Positions 1 through 9,196 are shown, counted from the first letter of the stretch. The stretch: 20,077 nucleotides of DNA from Methanofastidiosum sp964630765 (GCA_964630765.1 CAZVXE010000024.1:1-20077); one strand, 5' to 3'. Notes: generated by a model from the letters alone, not told the origin. Numbers and translations are program-made.

Positions 1-192
1 TTGGGCCATATAGAGCGAATAAATGCATCTTTAGTCGACGGGAAGGTTACTGTCGATGTAAAAAGAATATTGAGGCTGCCTTCCACACTTCACTCTAAGG
101 TTTCTATGAAATGTGTCGAAATAAAGAATATTGATAATTTTGATCCATTAAAACAAGCTGTTCCAAAGTTCGTTTTTGAGAGAAAAGATTAG
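1..192 (+). CDS. priS: DNA primase small subunit PriS, C-terminal fragment
   Basis: The window opens inside a reading frame whose last 63 codons are visible and which stops at TAG 190-192. The tail contains the stretch RLPSTLHSKVSMKC (about residues 25-38 of the visible part), which matches the conserved RLPxSLHxKxxLxV-type segment near the C-terminus of archaeal/eukaryotic-type primase small subunits. PriS is the catalytic subunit that, with PriL, makes primers for replication. The catalytic aspartates and most of the protein lie upstream of the window. The TTG at position 1 is an internal codon, not a start. It is followed after 41 nt by ileS, which has its own promoter. The call rests on one short motif. 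Confidence 0.8.
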   Translation: MGHIERINASLVDGKVTVDVKRILRLPSTLHSKVSMKCVEIKNIDNFDPLKQAVPKFVFERKD

Positions 193-204
193 ATTTACCA
201 AAAG

Positions 205-233
205 CCTTTAAAACATTTATAGTTATTGACTTC
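205..233 (+). promoter_or_regulatory. ileS promoter, apparently leaderless
   Basis: A TTTAAAA box at 207-213 is centred about 24 nt before the ileS ATG at 234, preceded by purines that could serve as a BRE. No Shine-Dalgarno motif precedes the ATG. The spacing fits transcription starting at or next to the start codon, which is common in archaea. A second AT-rich stretch at 215-222 is too close to the ATG to be the TATA box. Confidence 0.55.
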
Positions 234-3200
234 ATGGTTTCCGAGGTGCCCGAAGACTACAATCCCGTTTCTTTAGAAACAAAAATACTAGAGAACTGGA
301 ATGACATAGATATCTATGCCAAATTAAAGCAGTTAAGATCAAATGGCCCTAAATATTTCTTCCTTGATGGGCCACCCTACATGAACGGAATGCCACATAT
401 AGGCCATGCTAGGACAAGGGCTTTGAGAGATCCCGTCTTAAAATATAAATCAATGAATGGGTATAATGTATGGCATCAACCAGGATTTGATATGCATGGA
501 CTTCCTATTGAGGTAAAAATCGAGGAGATATTAGGCACCAAAACAAAGAGTGATATAGAAAAAATAGGAACAGAAATTTTCATAAAATCATGTAAAGAGA
601 GGGGCTTATCCTTCCTTAAAATATGGATTGATTTTTACAAGAGATTTGGAATGATAGGTGATTTTGAAAATCCTTACATGACCTTATCTAATTCATATAT
701 AGAGGCCTCTTGGTACTTCTTCAAGAAAGCTTGGGAGAAAAATCTTTTGTATAAAGGCAAGGCCACAGTTGCTTGGTGTCCAAGATGCGAAACACCACTC
801 TCCGGCTATGAGTCAACTGATGAGTACAAAGATGTAGAAGATGACTCAATTTATGTTAAATTCCCCTTAGTTGACAGAAAAGATGAGTATATTATTATAT
901 GGACAACAACCCCATGGACTATTCCAGCAAACGTTGCTATTGCAGTAAATTCAAGGTATGATTATGTCAGGGTAAAAGCAGGGAATGAGGTATGGATAGT
1001 TGCAAAGGAGCTTTTGGACAAACTAATGACCTTATTCGAAGTTGATGATTATGAGACCATTGAAACTTTGAAAGGAGAGGCTCTATTAGGCCTTAAATAT
1101 AGGCACATACTTGATGATGATGTACCCGTTCATAAACAGTTCAAAGAGCCAAATGCACATACTGTTATCCTTACAAATTATGTAACATTGGAAGATGGTA
1201 CTGGTTGCGTTCACACAGCCCCAGGTCACGGGCCTGAAGATTACAGTGCCGGGGTGGAATTTAAGCTTCCAATATTTTCTCCCGTAAATGAAACTGGAAA
1301 CTTCACAGAAGAAGCTGGTAAGTATAAGGGCATCTACATCAAAGATGCCAATGATCTTATTATCGATGATATTGAAGACAAAGGATTTCTTGTTTTCAGA
1401 GATTCAGTCTTTCACAGATACGCTCACTGTTGGAGATGTAAATCTCCTTTGTTATACAGAGCTTCTGACCAGTGGTTTGTAAAGGTAGAGGCTATCAAAG
1501 ACCAGATATTGAAAGAAAATAAAAAAGTAAAATGGGTACCTGATTGGGCCGGTGAAAAGAGGTTTCACAACTGGATTGAAGGTGCAAGGGATTGGTGTAT
1601 CTCAAGACAGAGGTTCTGGGGTATACCTTTGCCTATATGGGAATGCTCATGTGGAAACTTTACTGTAGTTTCTTCTATTGATGAGATAAAATCATTAGGA
1701 GGAAAAGTTCCAGAGGATCTTCATAAACCCTATATCGATGAAGTTTCTCTAAACTGCCCTAAATGCTCTGAAAAGATGAAGCGTGTTCCTGATATAGCGG
1801 ATGTCTGGTTCGATTCAGGAGCTTCAACATGGAGTTCTCTAGGATACCCTCAAAATAGTGAGAAATTCAATGAACTTTTTCCAATGGACTTCATAACTGA
1901 GGGGCTTGATCAGACCAGAGGTTGGTTTTATACATTAATGCTTGAAAGCTTCATAGTTTTTGACAGAGCCCCATACAATCAAGTTTTGATGAATGATTTC
2001 GTCTTGGATCAGTTTGGGCAGAAGATGTCAAAGTCTCTTGGAAATGTAGTTGATCCAAAGGATGTCATAGCAAAATATGGTGCCGATGTCACAAGATTCT
2101 ACTTACTATGGGAGATTGCACCCTGGGATAAACTAAAGTTCAATTGGGAGAACGTTGAAAGTATTTACAGAACCTTTAACATATTATGGAATGCCTACAA
2201 GTTTGTTACACTTTACATGTCTCTTGATAACTTTGATGTCAATACACCCCTAAAAGATGTAAAAAAATACCTAAAAGACGAGGATAGGTGGATACTCTCC
2301 AGAATAAATACTCTTACAAAAGAAGTTGAAGAAAACTTTGATACACTTGATTTACATTTTATACCTAGAAAAATAAAGGAATTTATCTTAGAAGATCTTT
2401 CAAGATGGTATATCCGTCTTGTAAGGGAAAGGATGTGGCTTGAGGGCGATGACAAGGAAAAGATAAGTGCTTACGTTACTGCATTTTATGTATTCAAGAG
2501 ATTATCAAAACTATTAGCGCCTATATCTCCTTTTATTTCTGAAGCTATATACAAAAACTTTGTCGGAGAATCCTCAATCCATCTTTCTGACTGGGATGCA
2601 CATGACTCTTCATTGATTGATTCCGAGTTGGAATCAAACATGTCCATACTTAGAAACATAATTGAGGGTACTCTTCACGCCAGACAAAAAGCAGGCATTA
2701 AGTTAAGATGGCCGATTTCAAAGGCCATAGTTGAAACTCAAGACGAGAATGTTAAAAGAGCTGTTCAAGCCTTATCTGGTATAATGAAGAAACAGATTAA
2801 TGTTAAAGAGATAGTAATTGGTGAAGTAATACAGGAGCTTGAGATCCTTCCAAACCATAAATCAATTGGCCCTAAATTTAAGGGAGATGCAAAAAAAGTC
2901 GTCGAGCTATTAAAGTCTCATAATCCTTGTCTTATAAAATCTGGATTTGAAAAGGACGGCTTATTCAATCTTGATGGATTTGAAATATCTCCAGAAGATG
3001 TTAACTTTAATTATCTTATACCACAAGGGTACGAATTAAGCGAGTTTGAGAATGGAAGAGTCTATCTTTACACAGTAATTACAGAAGAACTGAAGTCAGA
3101 GGCTATAGCAAGAGAAGTTATACGAAGAATACAAGAAATGAGAAAACAGGCAAATCTAAATGTAGAGGAATACATCAACTCTTACGTTGAATCTAACTTT

Positions 3201-3347
3201 GAATCAGACTTAAAAAATCATGAAGACTACATTAAGAGAGAAACAAGAACCAAAATCTTACTATTTTCCAAAGATAATAACTATATTGATAAAGAATGGG
3301 AAATAGACGGCGACAAGTTCCTGATTGGAATCAAGAAACTAAATTAA
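234..3347 (+). CDS. ileS: Isoleucyl-tRNA synthetase (IleRS)
   Basis: Class I aminoacyl-tRNA synthetase that charges tRNA-Ile in the cytoplasm, with an editing domain that removes valine. The 1037-aa length is normal for archaeal IleRS. The ATP-binding HIGH motif is at residues 55-58 (within PPYMNGMPHIGHAR) and KMSKS at 597-601. The CP1 editing region includes WTTTPWTIPAN and the GTGxVHxAPGHGxxD-type segment. CxxC pairs (CPRC, CWRC, CPKC) sit in the catalytic insertions, and the C-terminal anticodon-binding helical domain is complete. The ATG at 234 is chosen because the N-terminus aligns with the family and a TATA box lies about 24 nt upstream; the mRNA is probably leaderless. It follows priS and precedes the DRG GTPase, each with its own promoter. 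The identification is not in doubt. Confidence 0.98.
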   Translation: MVSEVPEDYNPVSLETKILENWNDIDIYAKLKQLRSNGPKYFFLDGPPYMNGMPHIGHARTRALRDPVLKYKSMNGYNVWHQPGFDMHGLPIEVKIEEILGTKTKSDIEKIGTEIFIKSCKERGLSFLKIWIDFYKRFGMIGDFENPYMTLSNSYIEASWYFFKKAWEKNLLYKGKATVAWCPRCETPLSGYESTDEYKDVEDDSIYVKFPLVDRKDEYIIIWTTTPWTIPANVAIAVNSRYDYVRVKAGNEVWIVAKELLDKLMTLFEVDDYETIETLKGEALLGLKYRHILDDDVPVHKQFKEPNAHTVILTNYVTLEDGTGCVHTAPGHGPEDYSAGVEFKLPIFSPVNETGNFTEEAGKYKGIYIKDANDLIIDDIEDKGFLVFRDSVFHRYAHCWRCKSPLLYRASDQWFVKVEAIKDQILKENKKVKWVPDWAGEKRFHNWIEGARDWCISRQRFWGIPLPIWECSCGNFTVVSSIDEIKSLGGKVPEDLHKPYIDEVSLNCPKCSEKMKRVPDIADVWFDSGASTWSSLGYPQNSEKFNELFPMDFITEGLDQTRGWFYTLMLESFIVFDRAPYNQVLMNDFVLDQFGQKMSKSLGNVVDPKDVIAKYGADVTRFYLLWEIAPWDKLKFNWENVESIYRTFNILWNAYKFVTLYMSLDNFDVNTPLKDVKKYLKDEDRWILSRINTLTKEVEENFDTLDLHFIPRKIKEFILEDLSRWYIRLVRERMWLEGDDKEKISAYVTAFYVFKRLSKLLAPISPFISEAIYKNFVGESSIHLSDWDAHDSSLIDSELESNMSILRNIIEGTLHARQKAGIKLRWPISKAIVETQDENVKRAVQALSGIMKKQINVKEIVIGEVIQELEILPNHKSIGPKFKGDAKKVVELLKSHNPCLIKSGFEKDGLFNLDGFEISPEDVNFNYLIPQGYELSEFENGRVYLYTVITEELKSEAIAREVIRRIQEMRKQANLNVEEYINSYVESNFESDLKNHEDYIKRETRTKILLFSKDNNYIDKEWEIDGDKFLIGIKKLN

Positions 3348-3414
3348 TACAAGATATATATTTATGTTTTACCTCTTCTCTATTTGTACATTACGCTATA
3401 ACTTATAATCTCAA

Positions 3415-3421
3415 TTTTTTT
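3415..3421 (+). terminator. Possible poly-T terminator after ileS
   Basis: A run of seven T residues lies about 68 nt downstream of the ileS stop codon in an otherwise gene-free 126-nt interval. Archaeal RNA polymerase terminates at short U-runs without needing a hairpin, so this is a plausible end of the ileS transcript. No hairpin is evident. Confidence 0.35.
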
Positions 3422-3438
3422 AAAGGGGTATAACTAAG

Positions 3439-3473
3439 TTTTTATATCAATATGAATACTCTGGTTTGATATC
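3439..3473 (+). promoter_or_regulatory. Promoter of the DRG GTPase gene
   Basis: A TTTTTATATC box at 3439-3448 is centred about 29 nt upstream of the ATG at 3474. No Shine-Dalgarno motif is visible between box and start, so the mRNA would have a leader of only a few nucleotides or none. Confidence 0.5.
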
Positions 3474-4640
3474 ATGCCCTCAAATGTTACTCCCGAATAC
3501 CTAAAGGCAGAAGACACATATAAATCTGCTAAATCTCCCAAAGAAAGACTAGTTGCTCTCGAACTTATGCTTAGTACTATACCCAAACACAAGGGTACAG
3601 AAAAGATGCAGCTCCAGATAAAAAGAAATTTATCAAAACTAAAAAAGGAAGTCGAAAAAGAAAAGGAACTAAAGAAGGGCGGTTCTGGGGGGGCTAGTTT
3701 TTTTGTTAGAAAAGAAGGTGCAGCACAAGTTGCTTTGGCAGGACTTCCAAATTCTGGTAAATCAACAATTTTAAACAAGCTTACAGGAAAAGATGTTGAT
3801 ATTGGGCATTACGCTTTCACTACAGTTAAACCAACACCTGCAATGCTTCAATACAAAGGTATACAGATACAGCTAGTTGACATGCCTGGATTAATTGAAG
3901 GGGTTTCTCTTGGTAAGGGTATGGGTGGCCCATTGATTAGTGCAATAAGGGCCGTTGATGCAATAGTAATCCTAGTTGATTTGTCCGTTGACCCTGTAAA
4001 AGACCTTGAACTAATATTAAAAGAACTTGAGGCCAAAGGCTTGAGGATTAATAAAAAAGTTCCTAACATAGAAATTCAAAAAATCCCAACAGGCGGCATT
4101 GAAATAATTGGTGAGAATTTTTTAGTTGAATGCAATTCTCAAGACGTTAAGAAGATCCTTCAAGAAGAAAGAGTTCACAATGCCATAATTACTATAAAAG
4201 AACCTGTAACCTTAACTGATATCTTTGAAGTCTTGGATAGCTCTTTAGAATATAAAAAAGCTATTATAATTGGAACTAAGGGAGATTTGCCTGGGAGTAA
4301 AGAAGGTCTGGAAAGACTCGAGAAACATGTAAAAAATTTCAAAGTTATCCCCGTTTCTGCAATTAACAATGTTAATCTTGATATCTTACCTTTTGAAATA
4401 TTTTCTATTTTAGGAATTATTAGGGTCTACACACGTTCTCCAGGTAGAGATATTGACAATGAGGCCATGCCAATGAAAATAGACTCTACAGCCCTCGATG
4501 CTGCCAAAAAAGTTCATAAGAATCTCTACAAAAACTTTAAGTTTGCTAGAGTTTGGGGAGATTCAGCAAAATTTGATGGCCAGAGGGTAGGGCCAGAACA
4601 TGTATTACGGGACGGAGACATCATAGAAATCCACATCTGA
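3474..4640 (+). CDS. DRG-family (Obg-like) GTP-binding protein with TGS domain
   Basis: Translation-associated GTPase of the archaeal/eukaryotic DRG family, 388 aa. An N-terminal basic helical region (about 1-70) precedes a G domain with G1 GLPNSGKS at residues 90-97, the switch I region HYAFTTVKPTP, and G3 DMPG at 136-139. An inserted helical/beta subdomain follows, and a C-terminal TGS domain (about 310-388) ends in GPEHVLRDGDIIEIHI. The G4 motif reads TKGD (268-271) where NKxD is usual, a conservative departure. DRG proteins associate with ribosomes, in eukaryotes through DFRP partners. The start is set by the TATA box about 29 nt upstream and by the family N-terminus. Its last 36 nt overlap the 3' end of the convergent antiporter gene. 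Confidence 0.93.
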   Translation: MPSNVTPEYLKAEDTYKSAKSPKERLVALELMLSTIPKHKGTEKMQLQIKRNLSKLKKEVEKEKELKKGGSGGASFFVRKEGAAQVALAGLPNSGKSTILNKLTGKDVDIGHYAFTTVKPTPAMLQYKGIQIQLVDMPGLIEGVSLGKGMGGPLISAIRAVDAIVILVDLSVDPVKDLELILKELEAKGLRINKKVPNIEIQKIPTGGIEIIGENFLVECNSQDVKKILQEERVHNAIITIKEPVTLTDIFEVLDSSLEYKKAIIIGTKGDLPGSKEGLERLEKHVKNFKVIPVSAINNVNLDILPFEIFSILGIIRVYTRSPGRDIDNEAMPMKIDSTALDAAKKVHKNLYKNFKFARVWGDSAKFDGQRVGPEHVLRDGDIIEIHI

Positions 4641-5816
4641 TTTCTTTGTTAATCTACCAAATAAGATTGGTGTAATTAGTATAGAAAGCAGCGTAACTAT
4701 TACTATTGATGAGTATAAGTCACTTGATATAACGCCGTTAGAAAATCCATACCTTACAATTGCAAGCTCTAGGGATCCCCGGCCACACATTCCTACCCCA
4801 ATAAGAAGTGAATCTCTGTTGTCCAGCCTACAAAGTTTGCTGGCTAAACCACATCCTATTATCTTTCCCCCCATGGCTCCTAAGAATAATAAAATTATGA
4901 GTGGAATATTTATTTGAGTATTTTCACGATTAAACAAAAGCCCGATATACACAAAAAATAGTGGCATAAATAAAAATCTCATTAAAGTATTCATCTCACT
5001 AGTTACTTCATTGAATCTAATCCTAAATGATAACATTGGATCTTCTTTTTCTTTTATCCTGCTAAGTACGAGGCCTGCAAGGAATGAACCAATGACTTCA
5101 TGGAGTCCTATAAAAGAAGCGAAAAGAGCAAAAACTAGTGTGAAAATGAATACAATCATAATAGACTGGTGTTGGTCGCCTTCAACTAAATATTTAACAA
5201 TCCTCTTACCCTTAGAAGATATTAAAAATTCACTTATCAAAATAGTAATTACAAAGAAGATGACTATTTTTAGTGTCACGTTTCCTATATCTACTAGATT
5301 AAACGTTGATTGATTAACTGTAATAGTTGACAGCAATCCAACTAGGTATATGGCAATTATATCATCAAAAAAAGATGCCCCAAGGAGGATGTGGGATACG
5401 CTCTGATTGCTTTCATTTGCCACCATTCCCCCTATAATTTCAACAGCAGTGTTTGTTAGGATGATTCCAACAAACAGGGAAGGAATTAATCCAAATCCTA
5501 AAAACCAAGGGACTGAAAAGCATAAAACAAAAGATGTAATGACGCCGAATACCCCAATAATAATCGCTGTATACTTGGCCTTTAATAATTCCTTATACTC
5601 ACTTGTAAGTCCAGCATAAAGCATTATAACTAATAGCCCGATATCGGCCAGCACTTCTATTTCTTTACCAGGGTAAATTATTCCCAATAAAAATGGCCCA
5701 AATGCTATACCACAAATGACATGACCTACAATACTGGAAATATTTTTTCTCTCAGCTATGTCCCCAAATATCTTTGCAAATAAAAATATCAACAGGATAT
5801 TGGTAAGGTCAATCAT
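4605..5816 (-). CDS. CPA2-family (Kef/NapA-type) cation/proton antiporter
   Basis: Polytopic membrane protein of 403 aa with about 11-13 hydrophobic segments across its length and no soluble TrkA-N/RCK domain at the C-terminus, so it is the membrane domain only. The N-terminus has the KIFGDIAERKNISSIVGHVICGIAFGP pattern split over helices 1-2. The transport-site helix carries an adjacent Asp-Asp pair (D151-D152 in GASFFDDIIAI); in the NapA-type branch of CPA2 this pair marks electrogenic Na+/H+ exchangers, so sodium extrusion coupled to proton entry is the likely role. The start ATG overlaps the DUF1638 stop codon by 8 nt (ATGATTGA), indicating translational coupling. It is the last gene of a minus-strand cluster that also holds an ABC exporter. 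K+/H+ exchange is possible. Confidence 0.9.
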   Translation of the reverse strand: MIDLTNILLIFLFAKIFGDIAERKNISSIVGHVICGIAFGPFLLGIIYPGKEIEVLADIGLLVIMLYAGLTSEYKELLKAKYTAIIIGVFGVITSFVLCFSVPWFLGFGLIPSLFVGIILTNTAVEIIGGMVANESNQSVSHILLGASFFDDIIAIYLVGLLSTITVNQSTFNLVDIGNVTLKIVIFFVITILISEFLISSKGKRIVKYLVEGDQHQSIMIVFIFTLVFALFASFIGLHEVIGSFLAGLVLSRIKEKEDPMLSFRIRFNEVTSEMNTLMRFLFMPLFFVYIGLLFNRENTQINIPLIILLFLGAMGGKIIGCGLASKLCRLDNRDSLLIGVGMCGRGSLELAIVRYGFSNGVISSDLYSSIVIVTLLSILITPILFGRLTKKSDVDFYDVSVP

Positions 5817-6591
5817 CTAATACCTCTTCTATAGCCTTTCCAAGGGCTTTCTTTAATAAATTAATATTTCCTTTTTTATGACAAACTGGGAGATTGAAAA
5901 TCTCTGAAAACTCTTTACATCTTTCATAATAAAGCTCTTTGTCTCCAAAATCTAAATCTACCGCAATCGTTCTTTTATAACCTGTTTTATCAAACACAAG
6001 CTTCATTTTATTGATGTCAAAGGACCCCACAGTCTCGCATGATAATTCTTTCCAATATTTTGCCCAACCGTATGTCATAAACCATGTCCCTGGTTCCTCA
6101 TTTATAGTTTCTATGTAGCTGTTTCTTGACCCTATCAGCGCGCAGATACAATCATCAACAATTTCTCCTTGGTTATCTTTTAATATAACAACTGGAACTT
6201 CTACCTTGCTTTCTTTCATTAATGCTTCAACATCTCCAAGAGAATTCCCACAAAGTCCAAAAAACACTACCAGATAATCCACATGTTTTTCTAACTCTTT
6301 TGCCGCTGAAGCCACTTCTTTTTTTATCAATGGAGGGTCTACATGTAAGGCAAGAGGAAGTAGGTACAAAAGTGCTTCAACATCATTTTCTCTCTTTAGA
6401 AATTTCACAGAACATAACTCTCTTACTATTCTGAATTTTTCAGGAGGAAGAGCTTTGATAGCTATATTCTGAAATTCTTTAGAGGCTTCATTATTATAAA
6501 TCAATATCTTTTCTATTTCGGGGAAACTTTCAAGTATCTCTAGTAATTCATCCTCAAATATCTGGCATACCACTATCCCTATCCTTTTCAT
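5809..6591 (-). CDS. DUF1638 domain-containing protein
   Basis: A soluble 260-aa protein matching the DUF1638 family by its conserved cores: GLCGN at residues 112-116, DDCICALIGSR at 146-156 and PGTWFMTYGW at 167-176. The biochemical function is unknown. Family members are frequent in methanogens and other anaerobes, often near corrinoid methyltransferase genes; the Cys-containing motifs suggest ligand or metal handling, but nothing here proves it. In this window no methyltransferase is nearby; instead the gene sits between the ABC permease (7 nt from end to start) and a cation antiporter (8-nt overlap), so it is co-transcribed with transport genes. The ATG at 6591 opens the conserved family N-terminus (MKRIGIVVCQ). 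Some weakly purine-rich sequence precedes it but no strong ribosome site. Confidence 0.82.
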   Translation of the reverse strand: MKRIGIVVCQIFEDELLEILESFPEIEKILIYNNEASKEFQNIAIKALPPEKFRIVRELCSVKFLKRENDVEALLYLLPLALHVDPPLIKKEVASAAKELEKHVDYLVVFFGLCGNSLGDVEALMKESKVEVPVVILKDNQGEIVDDCICALIGSRNSYIETINEEPGTWFMTYGWAKYWKELSCETVGSFDINKMKLVFDKTGYKRTIAVDLDFGDKELYYERCKEFSEIFNLPVCHKKGNINLLKKALGKAIEEVLDD

Positions 6592-6597
6592 TAGAGC

Positions 6598-7621
6598 CTA
6601 TCCCCTTACCCACCTTAATACTTCGTTGAAACTTGGCTTAGTTCCATATCTCAATATACCTATTTTGAATATTTTCGATGCAATTNNNNNNNNNNNNNNN
6701 NNNNNNNNNNNNNNNNNNNNNNNNNNNNNNNNNNNNNNNNNNNNNNNNNNNNNNNNNNNNNNNNNNNNNNNNNNNNNNNNNNNNNGAATAGAATAGGTAC
6801 CCCAAAACGAAGAATACCATTATTAAGATACCTTTTTCCAGAGAAACTAAGGGAATTTTTAAGAATGAAGTTATGATTACTATCCCACTCATCCAAATAC
6901 TAACCTGTAATATCCCTAAACCCCCTAAACCCAAAATCTTTCCTGAAAGGAGTTCATTAGATGATATTGTGGAAAGTAATACCTCAACTACCTTGTTTTC
7001 TTTTTCTTCAATTATACCATTTAGGAGGTATCCTCCTGCATTCATAATTGACATGAACAGAAACAGTGGAAGAAGATAATTTCCGACAAAAGAAAAAGGT
7101 GTTTCAACTTCTTCACCTTTCTTAGTTACCGTAATCCTTTCCATTTCAATCGGATTCTTAACTTTTGTTATGATTTCTTTAGAAACGCCCTTTTCTTCTA
7201 AGAGACCTTCAATAACGATGTCAGAGAGTATAGTTTCGAGATTCATATTAGCCGATGAAAATGACGATAATTGAACTTTTGAATAATAAGAGACTTTCCC
7301 CACTTTTATAAAATCGCTTGGAATTACTAAATATCCAGATATATTATTATTCTCAAGAAGTTGTCTGGCTTCTTCAGCGCTTAATAGATCTTTTATAATA
7401 TAGTCATTATACCTCTCTTTAAGAATTGGTAAAACTACACCTGTTTCATCGACTACTCCAAGTGTTTCCTTCTCGTGAGATATTGTCTGCATGAAAAATA
7501 CCGGAATAATCATTGACATTACTAGTATTAAAGGAAGAAGAAAGGTAAGAATAATAAATTCCTTTCTTTTTACATTAGTCAGAAATTCAGTTACTGCAAC
7601 TATTTTTGTTTTAGACCCCAT
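6598..7621 (-). CDS. NatB-type ABC-2 transporter permease, interrupted by an assembly gap
   Basis: Integral-membrane subunit of an ABC exporter of the NatB/YhaP type. Before the gap, 278 codons are readable: an N-terminal membrane segment (about 20-45), a large extracytoplasmic domain (about 45-180), then the hydrophobic core with the family stretch EEKENKVVEVLLSTISSNEL around residues 205-224. Reading straight through the 100 Ns gives a false ending at 6638. Beyond the gap, the second minus-strand frame reads KIFKIGILRYGTKPSFNEVLRWVRG and stops at 6598-6600, the typical C-terminus of this family, so the true gene ends there. By family length about 90-100 residues are missing, so the real gap is probably near 300 bp and must be divisible by three. 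The start overlaps the ATPase gene by 11 nt and has a GGTAGT ribosome site. Confidence 0.85.
6686..6785. other. Assembly gap of 100 Ns
   Basis: Exactly 100 undetermined bases inside the permease gene. The round number suggests a scaffold placeholder of unknown true size, not a measured length. Confidence 0.99.
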
Positions 7622-8510
7622 TTGTCACTACCTCAACAAAGATACTCTCAAGTGAAGATTCGGAGATTTCATACTTAGTTATATCTCCCTTGTATATCAA
7701 GACTTCCAAAAGATCATTATAATTAGTATTTTTCCTTAGTTCTATCTCGGCTTTATTCCCCTCATAATACACATTTTGTATAATGTCTATATCTTCAAGT
7801 TGTATTTTTTTGTTCCTAAACTCAACAGAAACAAAATTTTTTGAATATTTCTTTTTTATTTCTTCTAGCGATCCATCAATTAATTTTGTTCCTTTGTCGA
7901 TTAAAAAAATATGATCGCAAAGTCTTTCAGCCTCATTCATCTGGTGAGTAGAAAAAATTATTGTTTTCCCAGATTCCCTCAATGAATAAATGATCTCCTT
8001 CATATTTCTTGTGTTGATTGGATCAAGCCCCACAAAAGGCTCATCTAGAATAACAAGGTCCGGATTATTAATTAGAGATACAATAAGCTGAACGTTTTGT
8101 TGCATCCCCTTGGAAAGCTCTTCTATTTTACTATTGGCCCTATCTTTAAGGCCAACTCTATCAAGCCATATCTCAGTATTTTTCCTAGCATCTTCTAAAC
8201 TCAATCCTTTAAGCCTTCCAAAATAAAGTAAAAGGTCAGATACTCTATATTTTCTGTAAAGTCCCCTCTCTTCAGGTATATATCCAATCCTTTTCTTACT
8301 CTCCTCAGAAAGCTTTTCCCCAAAAACGTTTATGCTTCCCGAATCTGGCTCTATTATCCCCATAATCATTCTTATTGTAGTTGTCTTGCCAGCTCCATTT
8401 GGCCCTAAAAATCCATAAATCTTACCACTCTCAGCAGTAAAAGAAAAATTATTCACTGCTACCCTACCATTATACTTTTTTGTAACATTACTTAGTTCTA
8501 TTACCTTCAT
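7611..8510 (-). CDS. NatA-type ABC transporter ATP-binding protein
   Basis: Cytoplasmic ATPase of an ABC exporter, 299 aa. Walker A GPNGAGKT is at residues 36-43, the signature LSKGMQQ at 132-138, Walker B LVILDEP at 152-158 and the H-loop His at 189. The C-terminal extension (about 215-299) is usual for the NatA/CcmA-like subgroup. It pairs with the permease encoded immediately downstream with an 11-nt overlap. NatAB in Bacillus exports sodium; other members export drugs or lipids, so the substrate is inferred only weakly, here supported by a cation antiporter in the same cluster. The ATG at 8510 is preceded by GGTAGT three nt away, and this site overlaps the stop codon of the upstream DUF47-like gene. 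Confidence 0.94.
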   Translation of the reverse strand: MKVIELSNVTKKYNGRVAVNNFSFTAESGKIYGFLGPNGAGKTTTIRMIMGIIEPDSGSINVFGEKLSEESKKRIGYIPEERGLYRKYRVSDLLLYFGRLKGLSLEDARKNTEIWLDRVGLKDRANSKIEELSKGMQQNVQLIVSLINNPDLVILDEPFVGLDPINTRNMKEIIYSLRESGKTIIFSTHQMNEAERLCDHIFLIDKGTKLIDGSLEEIKKKYSKNFVSVEFRNKKIQLEDIDIIQNVYYEGNKAEIELRKNTNYNDLLEVLIYKGDITKYEISESSLESIFVEVVTNGV

Positions 8511-8518
8511 TTTACTAC

Positions 8519-9172
8519 CTATAATTGTCTATTGATTATTTGGGCCACATTATTTGCATCTTCAGGTATTTTTTTTAATATCGTAATTATGCTCTGAAAT
8601 GTTTCAGATAAATTATCTTTTTCAGCCTTTTTAATAAAATTATTTAACAATAAATCAGTTAGTTCCTCTGCTTCATTCTTTTTCTTTAGTATTTTCTTAG
8701 AAAATCTATCTATTTTATCATTATCTGCATCTTCTATCTTTTTCATCATAAGGTATATTTCCCTTGTAATGCTTTCGTTTGTCTCTACTAATTTTACTAA
8801 ATCTTTAATTAACTCATTGGGAAATTTCTCTTCTTTTAGATTAACTAGGATGTCTGAAACAGATCTTGTTTTCTGACCTATATTACCTATGATACTAGAA
8901 ATTTCACCATATTTCGTTCCATTTGGCCCTAATAATAGAGCTTTATCGAGGTTTTGTTTTAGCTTATCCTCGTAGGATTTCCCTTCGTTTTCTAATTCCA
9001 AAACTATTTTGCACTTGTCTTTCATTTCTGGTATACATTCTTTTTCTAGAAGCTTTATTGCCTCTTCAAGCGTTATGACTGAATCTTTTACGCACTTAAT
9101 CTGATGATTAAAATCATTAATATAATCTTTTGAAAAAACATTATTAAACAGGTTCATTTTGAAGCTCGCCAT
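8519..9172 (-). CDS. DUF47/PhoU-like helical protein
   Basis: An all-helical, charged, soluble protein with no membrane segment, resembling the DUF47 (PhoU-like phosphate regulator) family in length and in the repeated helical pattern around LELENEGKSYEDKL and ILKKIPEDANNVAQII. Such proteins usually partner Pit-type phosphate transporters; here the partner genes are an ABC exporter (8 nt downstream) and an antiporter. The start is uncertain. The frame is open to an ATG at 9196 (eight more residues), but ATG 9172 is preceded by AGAGG-C-TGAT with a 3-nt spacer, and one candidate TATA box (9211-9218) would start transcription downstream of 9196. A second box (9220-9227) would instead make 9196 a leaderless start. 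Family assignment is moderate. Confidence 0.7.
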   Translation of the reverse strand: MASFKMNLFNNVFSKDYINDFNHQIKCVKDSVITLEEAIKLLEKECIPEMKDKCKIVLELENEGKSYEDKLKQNLDKALLLGPNGTKYGEISSIIGNIGQKTRSVSDILVNLKEEKFPNELIKDLVKLVETNESITREIYLMMKKIEDADNDKIDRFSKKILKKKNEAEELTDLLLNNFIKKAEKDNLSETFQSIITILKKIPEDANNVAQIINRQL

Positions 9173-9196
9173 TTCATCAGCCTCTATATATGACAT

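Noticed and set aside
3434..3778. A 114-codon open frame on the minus strand opposite the DRG GTPase start
   Set aside because: It mirrors the conserved GTPase coding sequence and promoter and shows no independent family features.
6638..7621. Permease ending at 6638, read straight through the Ns
   Set aside because: The tail in that frame has no family resemblance; the frame ending at 6598 gives the expected C-terminus.
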